This document shows, piece after piece, positions 1 through 14,000 of a stretch of 64,000 nucleotides of DNA. The stretch's first letter is position 1. Each line of letters begins with the position of its first letter. Location of the stretch: assembly GCA_033063855.1 (NCBI GenBank), contig CP093829.1, positions 24,769,537 through 24,833,536 of the forward strand, read 5' to 3'. The notes under the pieces are model-generated. The model was not told where the DNA came from. It saw only the letters and a list, made by a program, of their open reading frames with translations, and did no database searches. The position numbers and the translations under genes were made by a program. This DNA is from Smittia aterrima. Lineage: Eukaryota > Arthropoda > Insecta > Diptera > Chironomidae.

Positions 1-1449
1 TTATTGAGTTGCACTTTGCTGAGTGAACAGCATTTAAAGCCACAACATTAATAATTAAGTGGGAAAATGTTATTGTCACAAACTTTCTCGTTCAGTGCGA
101 TGAATATTTCAAGAAAATTAATTTAGTTCCTGCAAATTGTGAGGAAAGAAAACTTTCCTGCAATCCATCATCGTTCAGCGAAAAGTGCAATTTTTATCCC
201 TTCATGCTCAATGGCTCTTTCTGGCGAAGGTCAACGATTCTTTCTCGAGATGAATATAATTTTTAAGCGGATGAAAAAAAAAACAGAAAATCCTCAAGCG
301 CTTGAGATAATCACAGAAGCAGCAAAGTTGAAAGACGAGCGCTGACATAAACTTCTGTTCATGACTAAGTACACTGATGAGCGCTTCATTGCCAAGTAAG
401 ATAAGCTTGCATTTTTATAACAACTCGTAGACATGACTTTGTTCTTCAGCTATCATCAAACAACATTCGTGAAACATTAATTAACTTATTCTTTATTTTC
501 TCTTCTTCTTAAATCCTAAAAGTACATTAAAAATTTATAATTTTCATCCTCTCATAAATTTTTTGGTTTACAAAAAAAGGGTTTTTTCTTTTGATTATGC
601 TTAAACTTTTCTTCGATGATACGACACTTGTCTCGTCTGCCAACTTTTTCTTAAAAATTTTCTACGAAGCAGGTTACAGTAACAGTTTAAAATACTTTCC
701 ACATATTTGTTTTAAACATTCCATGATGCTTGAAAGAGTTGGCACAAGTTACAATTGACATATCATCATCCTAAGCTATATCTCTCTTGTGGTGACGACT
801 TACTTATGATAAGTGAATAAAAATTTTATTCTGCAAAGGTGCACGAGAAAAGGGGAAACATTTTTTCTTTCTTGTTTGTTTAAAAAGTATGAAATCGTTG
901 GCTGAGACGTTTTTCTATTCGTTGAAGCTTTTTGATCTGTAAAAGTTTTTTTTTGATGATATTGAACACTGCTGATATGAAAAGTACGAGGGAGATATGA
1001 ACTAATTCGTTTTCCGATTCATGGCCAGTGATTTCATTTCGATTTGATAATTTAAAGACTTTTTTCGTATTTGGCACGGGTCAACTTCATTATTCTGATT
1101 AATATCCAGTCTAGAAAGTTTTCTTTCAACAAGCTGGACTTGCCCACTTGCGGCTTTCTTCTCCTCATCAGAATTCTTCCGCTCACCATCTGCTTTTAAA
1201 ATCCACAGTATGAAATTACATTTTGATTACTCGTTTGTTTCTGCTTCATATTTACAGAGCCGTTTGCACAATCTGGCGCACAGATTTTTTTTTCTTTTAT
1301 TTTCATTTTGCAATTTCACATATTTGATTAAAGTCCACGAAGTTTGTAATTAAACTTGTCGCATAAAGACTAAACTACTTATAAATTAAGCACTTTTTCT
1401 CTCTTCTTTCATATCCCCGACTATTGCACACTCATTAAGCTTTTTACAG
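1..1449. other. 3' flank of the beat gene; no secure gene
   Basis: This holds the beat 3' UTR and downstream AT-rich DNA. Several short open frames occur. The only one that drew attention is a minus-strand frame around 1010-1236 without a good start (see findings). No further domain or splice chain could be supported. Confidence 0.5.
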
Positions 1450-2078
1450 TTATCTTTCGGATTGTCTTTGATGGAGGACGATCATGAGAGAGATGACTAA
1501 TGAGGCCAACAGCATTTTATGCGCTGACTTTAGGCAGGCGGATGCATTAGCTGTGGAAAGAGAGAAATGTGTTGGACGTGAAAGAAATATTGCAAGTCAT
1601 GAACTAAACTCACCATGAACCCTATCAGCTCTCGTATGTGATGTTGATGTTGCTGAAACGGGCTTTTTCACTTCTAAAGTGGAAGCTTTTTGTCTGTCGC
1701 CTATGACGCTCTCTTCGTTGCTTTTCCAATAAACTGATTCAATCACACCAAGACACTAAAGGGAAAAATCAAATTGAGTTTAGCAAATCGATGACGAATA
1801 AATTTCTCGCTTTACCTTGAGTTTCATATCTCCACTTTTGAAATGTTCTTGTCGAACTCGGAATCTCAGTCCGAGCGTCGTCTGCTCTAAACCTTCACGT
1901 CCTAACACCAACGGTTTGTATGGTCGAACGAGTTCATGGCCAGCAAGTTGTCCATTGATAAACCATGAGAGTTTCACTGCTGGCTTTGATCTGCCTGACG
2001 TGCAATTTACATTAACTCTATCATTGATTTGATATCGAGCTCGGCCTCCTGTTATCATTGGATCGCTCTCTGGCAGCA
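1450..2078 (-). CDS. Beat gene exons 4-6: second Ig domain and C-terminal anchor
   Basis: Exon 4 (1816-2078) carries most of Ig2, from VLPESDPMITGGRARYQI to GDMKLK. Exon 5 (1614-1755) opens with the second Ig2 Cys and continues through VYWKSNEES into a Ser/Thr/Lys-rich stalk. Exon 6 (1450-1550) encodes 32 residues with one hydrophobic run and a seven-residue polar end (HQRQSER), then TAA. Introns are 60 and 63 nt. A minus-strand AATAAA lies at 1301-1296, about 150 nt past the stop. Drosophila Beats differ in their C-termini (secreted, GPI or transmembrane), so this exon decides localisation; anchorage is inferred. Confidence 0.88.
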
Positions 2079-5000
2079 CTTGAGTGTGTGAAAATGACAA
2101 AAGCAGAAATAAATGTTAGAAAATTCTGTTATTTCCTTGACAGACTCTGAGATTTAACTGTCTCAATTACTCATTTTTGCCGAAAAACACGAGAAAAGGG
2201 ATAGCAACAAGAGATGGGAAAGTTTGCTTATAAATCGCTTGGTTTGTCGAGAGTCGGAGATCCTAATTCTTCATGAAATCGTCAAGTTGCTAGTACGACG
2301 ATGTTAAATCTGATTTGACATCGCAGATTTCGTTTCGGCGTAGTAATGGCCAATTCTTCCGGGCACGTCGAGAGAGAGCAAAGCAAAATATAAAAAAGAA
2401 CTTGGAAGCGGGTCGACAGAATGTAATCATATCAAACGTGAAGTCTCGTCTTTCGTCAGTGATTGAGTTTATGTAATAAAGTTTGATGAAATTAGTTGTG
2501 AAAGCAATGTGAACATCTGAAGTTTTATTCGCTTTCTGTTATGAAGAGCCTTTGCTACCACATTTGTCTTTCCCTTAATTGCGTCTGCTTCTTCAAGTTT
2601 TCTCTCTTTATCGAATGGGTGTCACAACAGAAGTTGGCGCTTTTATTCCCTTCTCTCACCATAAATGTGATTCAATGGAATGAAATAAAAAAGTGAAATA
2701 AAATTTCAAGTGTCACCGAACACACGAAGAGTGAGTGCAGAGTAAGAATGGAGCGAGAGATAAAACCTGACGTGGAATGAAAGAAAAAGCTTTTGATGGT
2801 TTGAGCAAAAAAAAAATTCAAGTTAAAATTGAGTTATTTTTAATCCACTTTCGTCGCCTTGTTTTCTTTTCTTCCTCTGTTCTTCTCCCTTTCCCATTGA
2901 CAAAACTTGTGTAATTCTGTTGTCGTTTTCTTTTATTCTCCCCTTGAAGAAACTTTTTTTTTCCTTTTCTACTTCCCTTTCTCGTGAGCTCAATAAAAAG
3001 TGCACTCCCGAGTCTCAGTGGTGGGGTCTTTTGTTTTTACGATAAACCAGAACGATATTTCTCCAATCTCGACACTCGATTCCGTTCTTTTCTTTCCACA
3101 AAAATGTGTAAACTTTTAAGCTTCTTTTGAAATGATGACATCTCTCACTTCTTTTCGTTTTCTTTCGACGCTTCTCTTGCCTCAGCGCCATAAAAATATT
3201 ATTGTATGTGCGCTTGGGAAAACAAAAGCTTCCAAAGCATGAAAGCATTAAGTTTCATTCTTGGTTTTTGCCCTTCTTCTCTCTCACTCTTTTCATCTTG
3301 CGCTCCTTAGCGAAAAAAAAGTGTGAAAGAAATAATAGAGGAGACGTTGAAACATAAAGTGCGCTTTAACTTCATAAATCATAGATAGAGCACAAGTAGA
3401 AATATTTGAAAAGCTCGTAAAAGTTCGGACAGACGAAGAGGAACTCCTAACAACACTTAACCTCCCCCGCCCCAGATTTATATTCCGGATTGACAACGAA
3501 AGCTCTTAAAAATTTCATCTTATAACTTTTTAAGAACTATTAAAGTTCATTGGGGCGGGGAGAAGCAGTAGAGCAAGATGAGATCATTAAAATTGCAATG
3601 ATTTCGGATTTTTGAATTAAAAGTTTTCTCGCTAATTTCGACTTTATTAATGGAATAAAAACGTCTTTATCATCATCAGCATTCCGACTGTTGATCCTTC
3701 CTCCTCGTCTCCGTAATGAATGTCGATTTGAACATGGAAACGTTGATCTCGTTACCAAAGGCGCATCAACGAGTAGAGAAAGATGTGAAAGCTAATCCCT
3801 TACAACATAGAATTCGATTTCAGTTCGTTGATTCATGAGCAGAAATGCCATCAATTCTCTGTCGCATTTTACAAATGAATATTTTATATAGAAATGTGTA
3901 TCTCGAGAGAGAGAGCGAGGAGAATGGGGAACGAGAAAGCAAAAGCATAAAAATATAGATGTTTTATCATTCACGTCATATGATGCAGTAAAAAAGAGGA
4001 AAATATTTCCATTACACACTCGAAGCTCCTTACACACGCAAAATGTCAAAGAGAAGAAAGGAAAATCCAATCTTGTTCTTAGCTTTGTTGTCGATCCGAG
4101 AGAGAAAGCATAAATTTTATGGAAATTGCAAAAAATTTCTCGCCTCGTTTTTCGATGACTTTTGCAGGCCAACTCTCACGTACCAACCACGGCGAGTCGT
4201 TACAAATAAAATATAGCGAACATAAAATTAATTATTCATGCGAATATCTCGCTTCCTCTTCGAATTTCTGTCCCCATTGCTTTGACCTCGTGAAATAATA
4301 ATATTGCAAACCAAAAAATCTTCTTTTTCCTTTCTCTGATAAGTTGTCGCGATATTGTTATCTCGGTTATTTCTTTCTGCCGCAGAGTTCTCTTTAAATA
4401 TTACGCAGCACTCGCTGCTCCTTCTCTGACAAATGATGAAGAATCTCTTCGTGCCCGGAGTTTGTTTGTCATGTGTCGCGCGCGCTGCGTTATCTTTGTC
4501 GTATTATTCATGCTGATAATAATGTAATTTTTATGCGATTTCTGTACAATGAATTATATCTCTCCGTTGCTTTCTTTGCATCACGTTCAACCTGAGAGAG
4601 AGAAATGATTTCGTCTATCGACCCACAAGCTCGACTTCGAATCTTTTGTTGGCTCGCTTGCTTGCTTGCTTGCCCAGGACGGATATATTTCTACCCTCTA
4701 GACATTTTCTTCTTTCATAAAGAATGAAATATAATTAAAAACATTTTCGTGTTCGGAATATTTATGTCGCTCGAGTAGAGAGGTGAATAAAACACTTTTC
4801 AATCTCAGAGAAATTTGTCAAAAAATATTCTTACCTACGACGATCATATCGCCATATCCATCGACTGTGTTAAAGCTTGGAGCCTCTCCAGAAACCTCAC
4901 AACGATACCGTCCCGACGATGATAAATTCACCGACTGGAGAACGACTAAAGAGTCTGAAGAGTTGTGAAGCTAATAAAAGGAAAATAAAAAAATCTCAAT

Positions 5001-8000
5001 TTAGCTGAACTTGGGAGTTTTACAAGCGCACTTACATCCACAGTAATTCCATTTTGAGCGAAGAGCGTTGCTGGCGGATGATCTCGAGGCAAGTATCTAT
5101 AAAATTCATGCCCATCCTTGTACCACTTAACTGAGTACAGTTTCTCATCCTCCATGTCGTAATGGCACTCAAGCTTCACTGTGTTATCCTTCACCGTGTA
5201 ATTTGGAACGCGCACCTCGATCATTCGAAGCGCATCAGAAAAATCTGCAGAAGAAAAATAAATTTTATTAAAGAAAATTAATTGATATTGATTTCAAGAG
5301 CTTCTTTTCAAGGCTTCGTTTAATTTAAATTAAAACCCCTGTAAACCAAATTACTTACTCGTCAGAGCAAGGACTGTTCAAATGTTTACTCTGTTCGCAA
5401 ATTAAACCATCTCAATTGCGATTGCTGAGTAAATAGCAAGCACTATCTAATTTAACCGAAAAATTAAACTTGATGGAGAGACGAGATTCGATGAAATTCC
5501 AAGCGAGAGGGAAAAACTCAACTCACAAAAGGGAGAAAATTAAATGTAAATGGTGGAAGAGGGAAAAATTAATTCACTGTAAATAACAAATGAGACTTCA
5601 TATAATCTTGTTTGTCAAACGATGTCGAGCTGCGGGTTGAAAAGAAATTTCTCTTCTTGAAATTCCGTCATGCAAATAATGTAAAGAATCGTTTTCTTTT
5701 CCCTCAACCGAGAACTCAATCAGTGCACAAGGATCCTCCACAATCATGAAACTTTATCGAACAAAAAAAGAACTAAGAACAATTATCAGCTCTACCGCTA
5801 TGAAGCTTCTCTCCCAATACTCAAACAAACGGAGTCCTTGCTATGCACATTTGCTTGCAAACGAGCTGAACCGAGAGGAGAGACTCTTCTCCGAACTGCC
5901 AAGCAATATTTTATTCATGCATGAATTGGTAGAAGGAAACAAGGACTTTACAGTGGGTTGGATAGTTCTGCAAGATTTATTGGGAGTCTTGAAACTACTT
6001 TCATAATATATTTCCGTCTACGTTTTGCGGCTTCAAACTCCAAAGCAAATCATCACGTCATAAATGCGAAACGAGCGAGTGAGAGACGACGAGGAGATGA
6101 GGGAAGCGTTGTTTAAATGATTTCTAGCAAATTGAAATCCATTTGATGTGACTTTCGTGATGTTTAATCGCTAGCGACAGCCTGCGACATAGTTGGAGAA
6201 ACATCAAAATTCAATTTAAATCATGCCAGCTATCGACTCCCGTCGACGGAACACGAAAAAGGAGACTTCACCGTTCAATAACTTTTAATTCATTGCATTT
6301 TAAAAACAGCCAGATTTTTATAATTGAGTGACATCGTCAGAGTGAGAGAGAGAGATAAAGCGAGTCAGGGCTGGCTGGATTCACCGCAAAAAGGCGGCGG
6401 CTGTCGCTTTGGATGACACAAATCTAGAAAACGAACTGAGACAAGGAATAAACACAAGAGAGATGGTTTACGTGACAGTATATAATTTTATTTGTTGCTA
6501 GAGTACGGCGGGGGTGTTGATTGAATTTACAAGTTTTAAAATTGAATAAAAGCTCTTTCGTCGCTAACACAAAAACTGCTTCGTCATTGTTGAATGATAA
6601 AAGCTCTGGTTTTAAAAGGGCAGAGAGATAGATAGCGCAGGAACAATATTAAGTCGTCTCTTCCATATTTTATGCGAACCCTGCTCTGACATACACTCAG
6701 CTTCCCTTTCAATCTTATTATGATTCATCACTCGACAGAGATTTCCAGTGAATGCATCGAGCATCACAAACGTAAACGAATAATCAACCGCCGAGCGATC
6801 TAATGAGCGATATTTACACTTAAAGCTTAGAGAAATAATATTTTAAATGAGTTCGCTTTTATTCAAGATATTTTCAACGGATTGGAAAGAACAGAAATAA
6901 TTTATGACTCTTCGCGTTGCACGTTCAACTTTCAAAACCGCATTCAATATTTCATCCTTATTATTTATTTTCAAGCCTGGATATTTAGTTGATTAAATGG
7001 AAAAGAGAGAGAGAGAGAGAGAGCTAGAGTGGGAGAGAGTGAAAAGTTTTTCTTTTAGCTTTTCCTCTTTTTTATTTGATTAATGAGTTTATTTCGTGCT
7101 ATAAACTTTACGTATGCATTAATCCTCCATTGAAATTTAGTTGTGGCACAATAGAAGGGGGAGAAATTAAAAAATATGGCTTTTTGGTGTTTGGCGAGGC
7201 TTACTTGCTCAACTCGCTATGGTTCGAAATTTATCCCATCTCGGTGGAACGACTTTGTAATTAATTAAGGGATTTACGTAAATTAGCCTAGTTCAGATGT
7301 GGGACGACGACGACGTCGACGAGAAACATTTTTCCGACTGGGTCACAGAGTGTTAACATTTTACTTCGTTAAGTCACATGCTGGCTGAAGGTCTCGCAAG
7401 TGAACGAAACATGAAAACTGGCTAATTTGTCCTTTTTCGGTGTCACAAGTCAAATGAAAAATAACAAGAACTTCTCACCTCATTTCGGAATTATTTATAG
7501 AAAAACAGTTTTTTTCCCTCTTCAAACCAAGTAAATAAAATTATTTTGTCATTTCGCTTGACTGTCAGACATTATGTACAGTTGTAATTTGTTAGCGAAG
7601 CTAATGGCGTCAACTGAAGAGAAATGCCAGCCACGAGATAGGAGGAAAGGTAAGTAAACAAAACGATAGAGTTAAGCAAACAATTAGCAAGCATTTCTAA
7701 TGGCATCGCGCTGCGGCCACAGCGTTTATTTCCCGTCTCGTAACTGCATGTTTATCAATAATAAAACAATATCTCGACGTCAACAGTAATTTGCTTTCTC
7801 AATAATATTAAAAGTCAATTGTTTTGCGTCTCTCCCTCAAGAGAAGTAAAACGATTTTTCTTAAAGATCCTTGAAAGTCCTGCCGAACTTATTTAAATTA
7901 CCTAATTTTCCAACTCAGTAATTTTAATATGCTTCGCTTTAATTAAGACTGAAGATTGTTCCTTCTTCTTTCGCAAGCTTGCACACTTGAGTGTTTGCTA

Positions 8001-11000
8001 CAGATGGAAGCTACCTTCCTCAGCCATAAAGCTATTTCACATAATGTAATTGTTTTATTAGAGTTTAGACTCAATTGCTGTTTATAAATTCTTAGTTGAA
8101 TATGACCCCGAGGAGTAATTATGAAGACAATTCAAAGATGAATCTTAAAGATTTTAAAGACTTTATGTCGGAAGAAGAAAACAAAGTTACACATGTTGAA
8201 GGGTCCGTTTGTAAATTCGATTCGATCGCTTTCACATGTGGTGGCCATAAAAATCAAAAGTCCATAAAGTCACAACTTTCCTATGACGATGAACAAAATA
8301 GAGAAGAAAAAAAAAGACGAAGCTGAAACAAAACAGACCCAAGAAGATTCTTAAAGATGTTTCTACTTATGAAGGAGCTCCAGCACATGTTATAAATAGT
8401 TTTATTATTCGACAGTCTATGCTTGTTAGAGCCGAGAAGAAGAATCTTCGAGGCGTGTTGTTGTAGTGTCAGATTGTTATGGATTATTGTCGATCTTGAT
8501 GCGGGGTTGGAAAAGATTGATTTTGTTCGCAGTTATTTTCATAACAAAAGTCGCAAAATACTTGAACGTCGCAGAAAATTTTGTTTCTTAACGAGATTTT
8601 CCTCAGAGCACTTTAAGGGGGGCTTCGAGTGGGAAATCTCTTAATGAAAGTGATGAAATCTTCTTCATGAAATTCTAAATTTACGAGCTGCTTGAGCGAT
8701 GATTAAAATGAATTTTTCGTCTCTCGGATCCATTGAGATTAGAGAAAGTGAGTGAAAAGTGAAGAAGCCACTCAGAAGTCATCATCATTCGCTTCTCAAT
8801 TTGTAGTTAATTTATGATCTTCAAAGAATAGATAAAAGCAAAAGGAAATGTCTTCCTGTTATGTAAAGTTGATGGCAAACTGTTGATCACTCGTGCTGAC
8901 AGTTAATCTTTGAAAGTTTCAAAGCCAAAATCGATTCACTCGAAGAAATTTCCATTAACACGGACGAGATCACTTTCTCTCTGTTGTCTTTCAACGCGTG
9001 AAAAATCCGTCATTTCATTTGAATATTAATTCTCATCTGCACGATTTCAACGCAATTACGGTGAAGAGCGAGGGATCCGGAATAATGACAGTCACGCCCA
9101 CGCCTCCCGTTACCTTCGCTCGGAAGCGAAGAAATATGAAAAATTGATTTAAATTCCCTTCGCTCTGAAAAATTGCCCTCATGACAAAACAATGAGACTG
9201 GAAAGCGGACATAAATCTCTCATTGTGTACATTTAAGGTCGTCTTGTCGTATTTTTTTCTTCTTTCATGTTCTTTCAATTCAATTCAAACCAACTCAGCC
9301 GACTTGTTACTCATCTCAATGGAATCTCCTTTTCCAAGAGATCGAACAAATAAAGTTGTTATTTTTATGTCTCCATGTCTCCGTCATGATGTGTGGCTTC
9401 ATCTCTTCGAATAGGAAGAGGAAGAGGAACAAGGACCATTTTTATCAAGATTAAACCTGACGCATCGTCTTCGTTCACAAGACAAAATATCGTTAAAATA
9501 TAAAGAAGAACAAAGGAAAGAAAGAAGCGTTGCGACAGTCAAACAAACTTTCCAAAACGAAAGACGACACAAAAAACTCAATTTTCGGGACGATAAGATA
9601 AGCCGTTGCTTTTATTTTGGCTTTTAAGGAAAACAAGTCTCACATAAAAATCTCTGACAACAATAAGTAAGAAGGCAGTCTGCGAAAGCCCAGCCTGACG
9701 TGGCTTGAAGCGGCTTTTCTCTGACTGTTTTCACTCACTGCTGATAAAAGATCTGAGCTATTCACCCACTAGGATGATAAAAGTTGTGTCGACGAAGTAA
9801 ATAAATTCAATAAAAAAAAATTTTGTTTTTATTTTTAAGACTCTTCTGTCTCTCTCACTTGTGTTATTGCGCCTTAAGACTTCGTCGTGTGATATTTCTC
9901 TTCGGCATTGTTCACTTTCAACAATAATTCTTATTCTTATCTGGTGGCCTCTGAAAGATATGGTTCAGAGGAGAATCCCTTTTTTGGCAAAAAGGTTCTC
10001 GGTCGTTAGTCGACTTAAAAAGAAAAGAAAAAAAGGTTTCGAGATTGCGACTCGAAAGAGCAGAAAAAAAAGTTTAAGATTCATTCATAATGCAATTAGA
10101 CAACAAACTTCGACTTGTTCTCCTTAACACGACTTACGATAAATGTTCAACAATAATAACACAAAACAAACTCCTCTTGTGTAATATTATGTAATTACAA
10201 TAACAGAAACACGCATTCTTATTTATGATTCTCCGCTATCTGTTGATGTTCTCCTCTTCTCTCGTCGTACCCACATCTACACACATTCGCTCGCATAAGA
10301 AACCATTGAGATTAATCACCATGAATAAATTATTTCCATTGTGAGACTAATTAGACGAGAGTGAATCGAAGAAGCGAGAATCGGAAGCGTAACAGAAGTT
10401 CATTTTCAGATCATTTTTTATAAAGTCTCATTATGGTGGATTCGCCAAATGTTTGCCACTTAAATAAAGTGAAGCAACATATTTCTCCAGAGATGTGTTC
10501 ATCTCTCTCTCTCTCTCTACTTTCTCGGAATTGTTTGAAAAAGCCAAGACTCATTTAACCCGCAACACTTCCCTTCTGTCTCGACGAGTGAAGCTGTTTG
10601 GTTTTGGTAAATCAATTAATTAATTTCTCATGGCTTATTTGTTTACAGAACACATCCGAAATCTCCCATCATATGATACATATGCAAAGATAATTATCCG
10701 GTTTTCCGAAAAACACACATAAATGAACATAGATAGAGAAGAACACTCGGCTCATCATCATCATGAATCACAACTCAGGCGTGAAATAATCCAATTCCTG
10801 ACATAAACTATAATGCTTTGTGCGGTTAGGCGAGTCGATGTTGGGTGCGTTTGCAATTAGTCAAATGCTTGGGGAGTGAGTGAGAGACGTAGAGATGAAA
10901 AATTAATGTTTCAAGTTCACTGAATTATCAGATTGATGTCATCTTTAACGCCTGAACTGGTGATTGAGAGAGCGAGCTGGCCCTTCATCAAACCCGATGT

Positions 11001-14000
11001 TTTATTTCATTATTATGGTCACTCCTTCTCCTTAACTTGAGAGCTCTTTGACCCAACTCTCTTAGAACAATAAAAATCGAATCGGTGGTGGAAAGGCGAT
11101 TGACATTTTTCTCTTTTCAGTGAAGGCCACAATAGCAAGAAAATAGAAAAGAAATTCACAAATTGGAACGAACGAAATACATTTAGTTTATTGAAATGGT
11201 ACCGAAAATAATTTACGGTCTAATCAGATGACAGCTGAAGAGCCAGAGTGATAGCAGCTCGGATAAACTTTATGGCCGCTTTTCTACAGTTTAAATACGG
11301 TGAAAGGATCGGGAATCGATTGAGTGATTTGAAGTAATAACATTCATATACTTTTAAAAGGGTTTTCAATTCATCTTCTCTTCCAATGACTCCGACGTGT
11401 GTGTGTGAGTGTTTGTGTTGGCAAACGTAAACATCAAATATTGAAAAAAAAAGGCCAGAATGGTATTCTGCAGATATTTATTTAATGAGATAAAAGTTTC
11501 TCCTTCTACTTCAATCTTTGCCTTCGTTCGATCAACGAACGACTTCTTCGTTTGAAGATATAAAGCTTATTGATGGATTGCAAGTTTTTCTTTTAAGTCT
11601 CAAATGTAACCTTCTTCACGTCTTTATTCGAGTGTCCCTGACTCAACCCAGAATCGATAAAACAGCAGCTTTCAATACTCCGTCGCTTGATAATATCGAG
11701 GAGAGCGTAAGCTTGTTATCTGGGGGTGATTGTGCTGTTGCTGTTTGTTGCCTTTTCGCCCCAGATCCTTCGAAAAAAAAGAGAGAGAAAGATTCCCATT
11801 TGTGTTGCGGCGAAAATTCGTTAAAAAGGGTTAAACTCTCGTATCAGACGATCGATCAGTGAAATTATCTTGATGGATTGCAATGTGCTGAAATTGAGTT
11901 AAAAGCGAATTTGTTTTCGTCTTTCTCTCGCCCCTTTTTTTCTTCGTCGCTTTTCAAGGAATACAAGTAAGTGACTTTGCGATTTCGATCTTCTCGGCAT
12001 TGGAGAAATTTATGGCAGCAAGCTGAGTCATATGTCAAGCGGCACTCACTCACATAACTCTATGGATTGAACATTATGATAATCGCATTTTATCGATGTA
12101 CCCTTTTACATCTGACGCTCCGCGAGTGCCCCGCAAAATAATAAATTTTGCATTAAAATGCTTTCTACTCCTCCTCGCGCTTCACTACGCGCGTATTAAT
12201 AAGAAGCAATTTCAATAAATTTTCAAGAGAAAAAACTTCCCTCCACCCCTCGAATAGCAATTTTAAAATTCTGCGAAATTAAATACAGAGAAGGAGAGGA
12301 AAAATATTTTTTTAAATGAATTCAAAGTTGTACAATTTAAATTTATGATCGAGCGGAAAAAGAATGTTGTGCGAATGAGAGCGATGGAGGGCGGGGGAGG
12401 GGGTTGGAATAAACGAGTGAATAAAAAAAAAGGCTGCAATGGTTGAGTCTTCATTTCGGCGCGCTTTGTTGAATTAAATTAAGTTTAATTAAATTAAATG
12501 TTCGCTTGGATATATTTATTCCGATTGTATGCATTTTTTATCAATTTTGCTCCATAAAATTTCTTTTTTCGCTTCTCCCGAGAACGAAAATCGAGAATAA
12601 AATAAATATGTTACACAATTTTTTATCCTTCATGATGCCAGAGATGAATTTTCCTTTTTCATAATTCAACAAATAACGCGAGGAGTGCTCAACATTATGC
12701 ATGCTTGTGAATAATGTTTCTTCTCTGGGTACCAGGTGATGCACAGCTGATGCACTTCCACTCCCCCAACGGATTCGATCTAATTTAATATTTTTATTGC
12801 CTGCGAATGATACTCGAACTTTTCAACCGAATAGCTTCAACAAATAAACGCAGCAGTCAAGTTTATCCCGATAAACTTAAACATGATGTTCGACAGTTTT
12901 CGAAAATGCAATGTGTAATCAAGGGACGAGGCACGAGCGATTGCTATTGATGTTAATGTCAGTTCATAAAAAAGCACGAGCGTGAATGACGAAAATTTGA
13001 TAATCTACCACTGATTTAAGGGCGTAGCACGAAGCAGAAAAAAAAGGTACACCCGGGCGTAAATAATTCATAACAAATATATTTTATTATGCTTGCCTCG
13101 AACGGAAACCCTCGACTATCATTCCCACCCCCACGAGATCGTTCGACGTTCATCTACCTCGGGTTGTTTCCACTTTTTTTCACTCAATAAAAATAATTCC
13201 ACATTTTTGGTGCAACGGTGATCATTCACTTCATTCGCATTTTTATTATTTAAACATAAAAAATGTGCTAGGGTGAGAGCTGTCTAGTGAAAGGCACATA
13301 TAGAGAAATATCACTGAGCAAGCAAAGGCGATTCGTATTTAACGCTATGTGCACATTTAGGGATTTTTATTTTGAAGATTCAGAATTCTCATCAATTTCG
13401 AAAAGTCCCTTCTCTCATTTCTTTCTCGATCTGCTGTAATTCCTTTTATTATATACAGGCTCGATTTTATTGATATGTCCAGCTGTGTTGAAACAAATTG
13501 AACACGAATAGTTCTTTTTTTTATCGTCATGTTTGTTTTTCTGTGGAGAAGCAAGCCGTGGGCTTTGGTGTTTTTATTTTGAAAACACTGCGAGACGAAA
13601 ACATAAATTTACATCGTCCACATTCCGATGAGGTAGCTGTACAAGCAAAGTCACAACCAATTGTGTAAATAGAGACATCACGCAGTTATCTACTTCAAAG
13701 GGCTCAATGTAAGCAAATTAAAAAAATGAAATGTTTTCTAGCAAAGAGAAGCTCAGCACCTTTCCTTTCTCCTTAGCATGTTCATCATATTTCAAAGGAT
13801 TGATAACAATGTGAAGGATGAACTCTGTCTCTTTCTCTCTCTCCTGTTTCCTTTCCCGTTTAATAGAACTAAAGGTAGCAGTCAGTTGATCTGTCTCAAA
13901 GCTTACATAAACAAAGCAAACGTTCATGTGCCTTTAAACGAGTGTAATAGTAATACGAAAGTATTTACGTAAAGCTTTTGATATTCGAGAATCCCCCAAC

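Noticed and set aside
3792..4172. 126-codon minus-strand open frame
   Set aside because: It lies inside beat intron 3, its composition follows local T-rich DNA, and no domain or splice context supports it.
9399..9581. 60-codon minus frame resembling a small secreted Cys-rich peptide
   Set aside because: Cys spacing fits no family known to me, the Ser run at the end comes from a simple GAA-type repeat, and there is no supporting context.
11518..11862. 114-codon plus-strand open frame
   Set aside because: No recognisable motif, located within the beat intron, no promoter or polyadenylation context; length is within chance for this much sequence.
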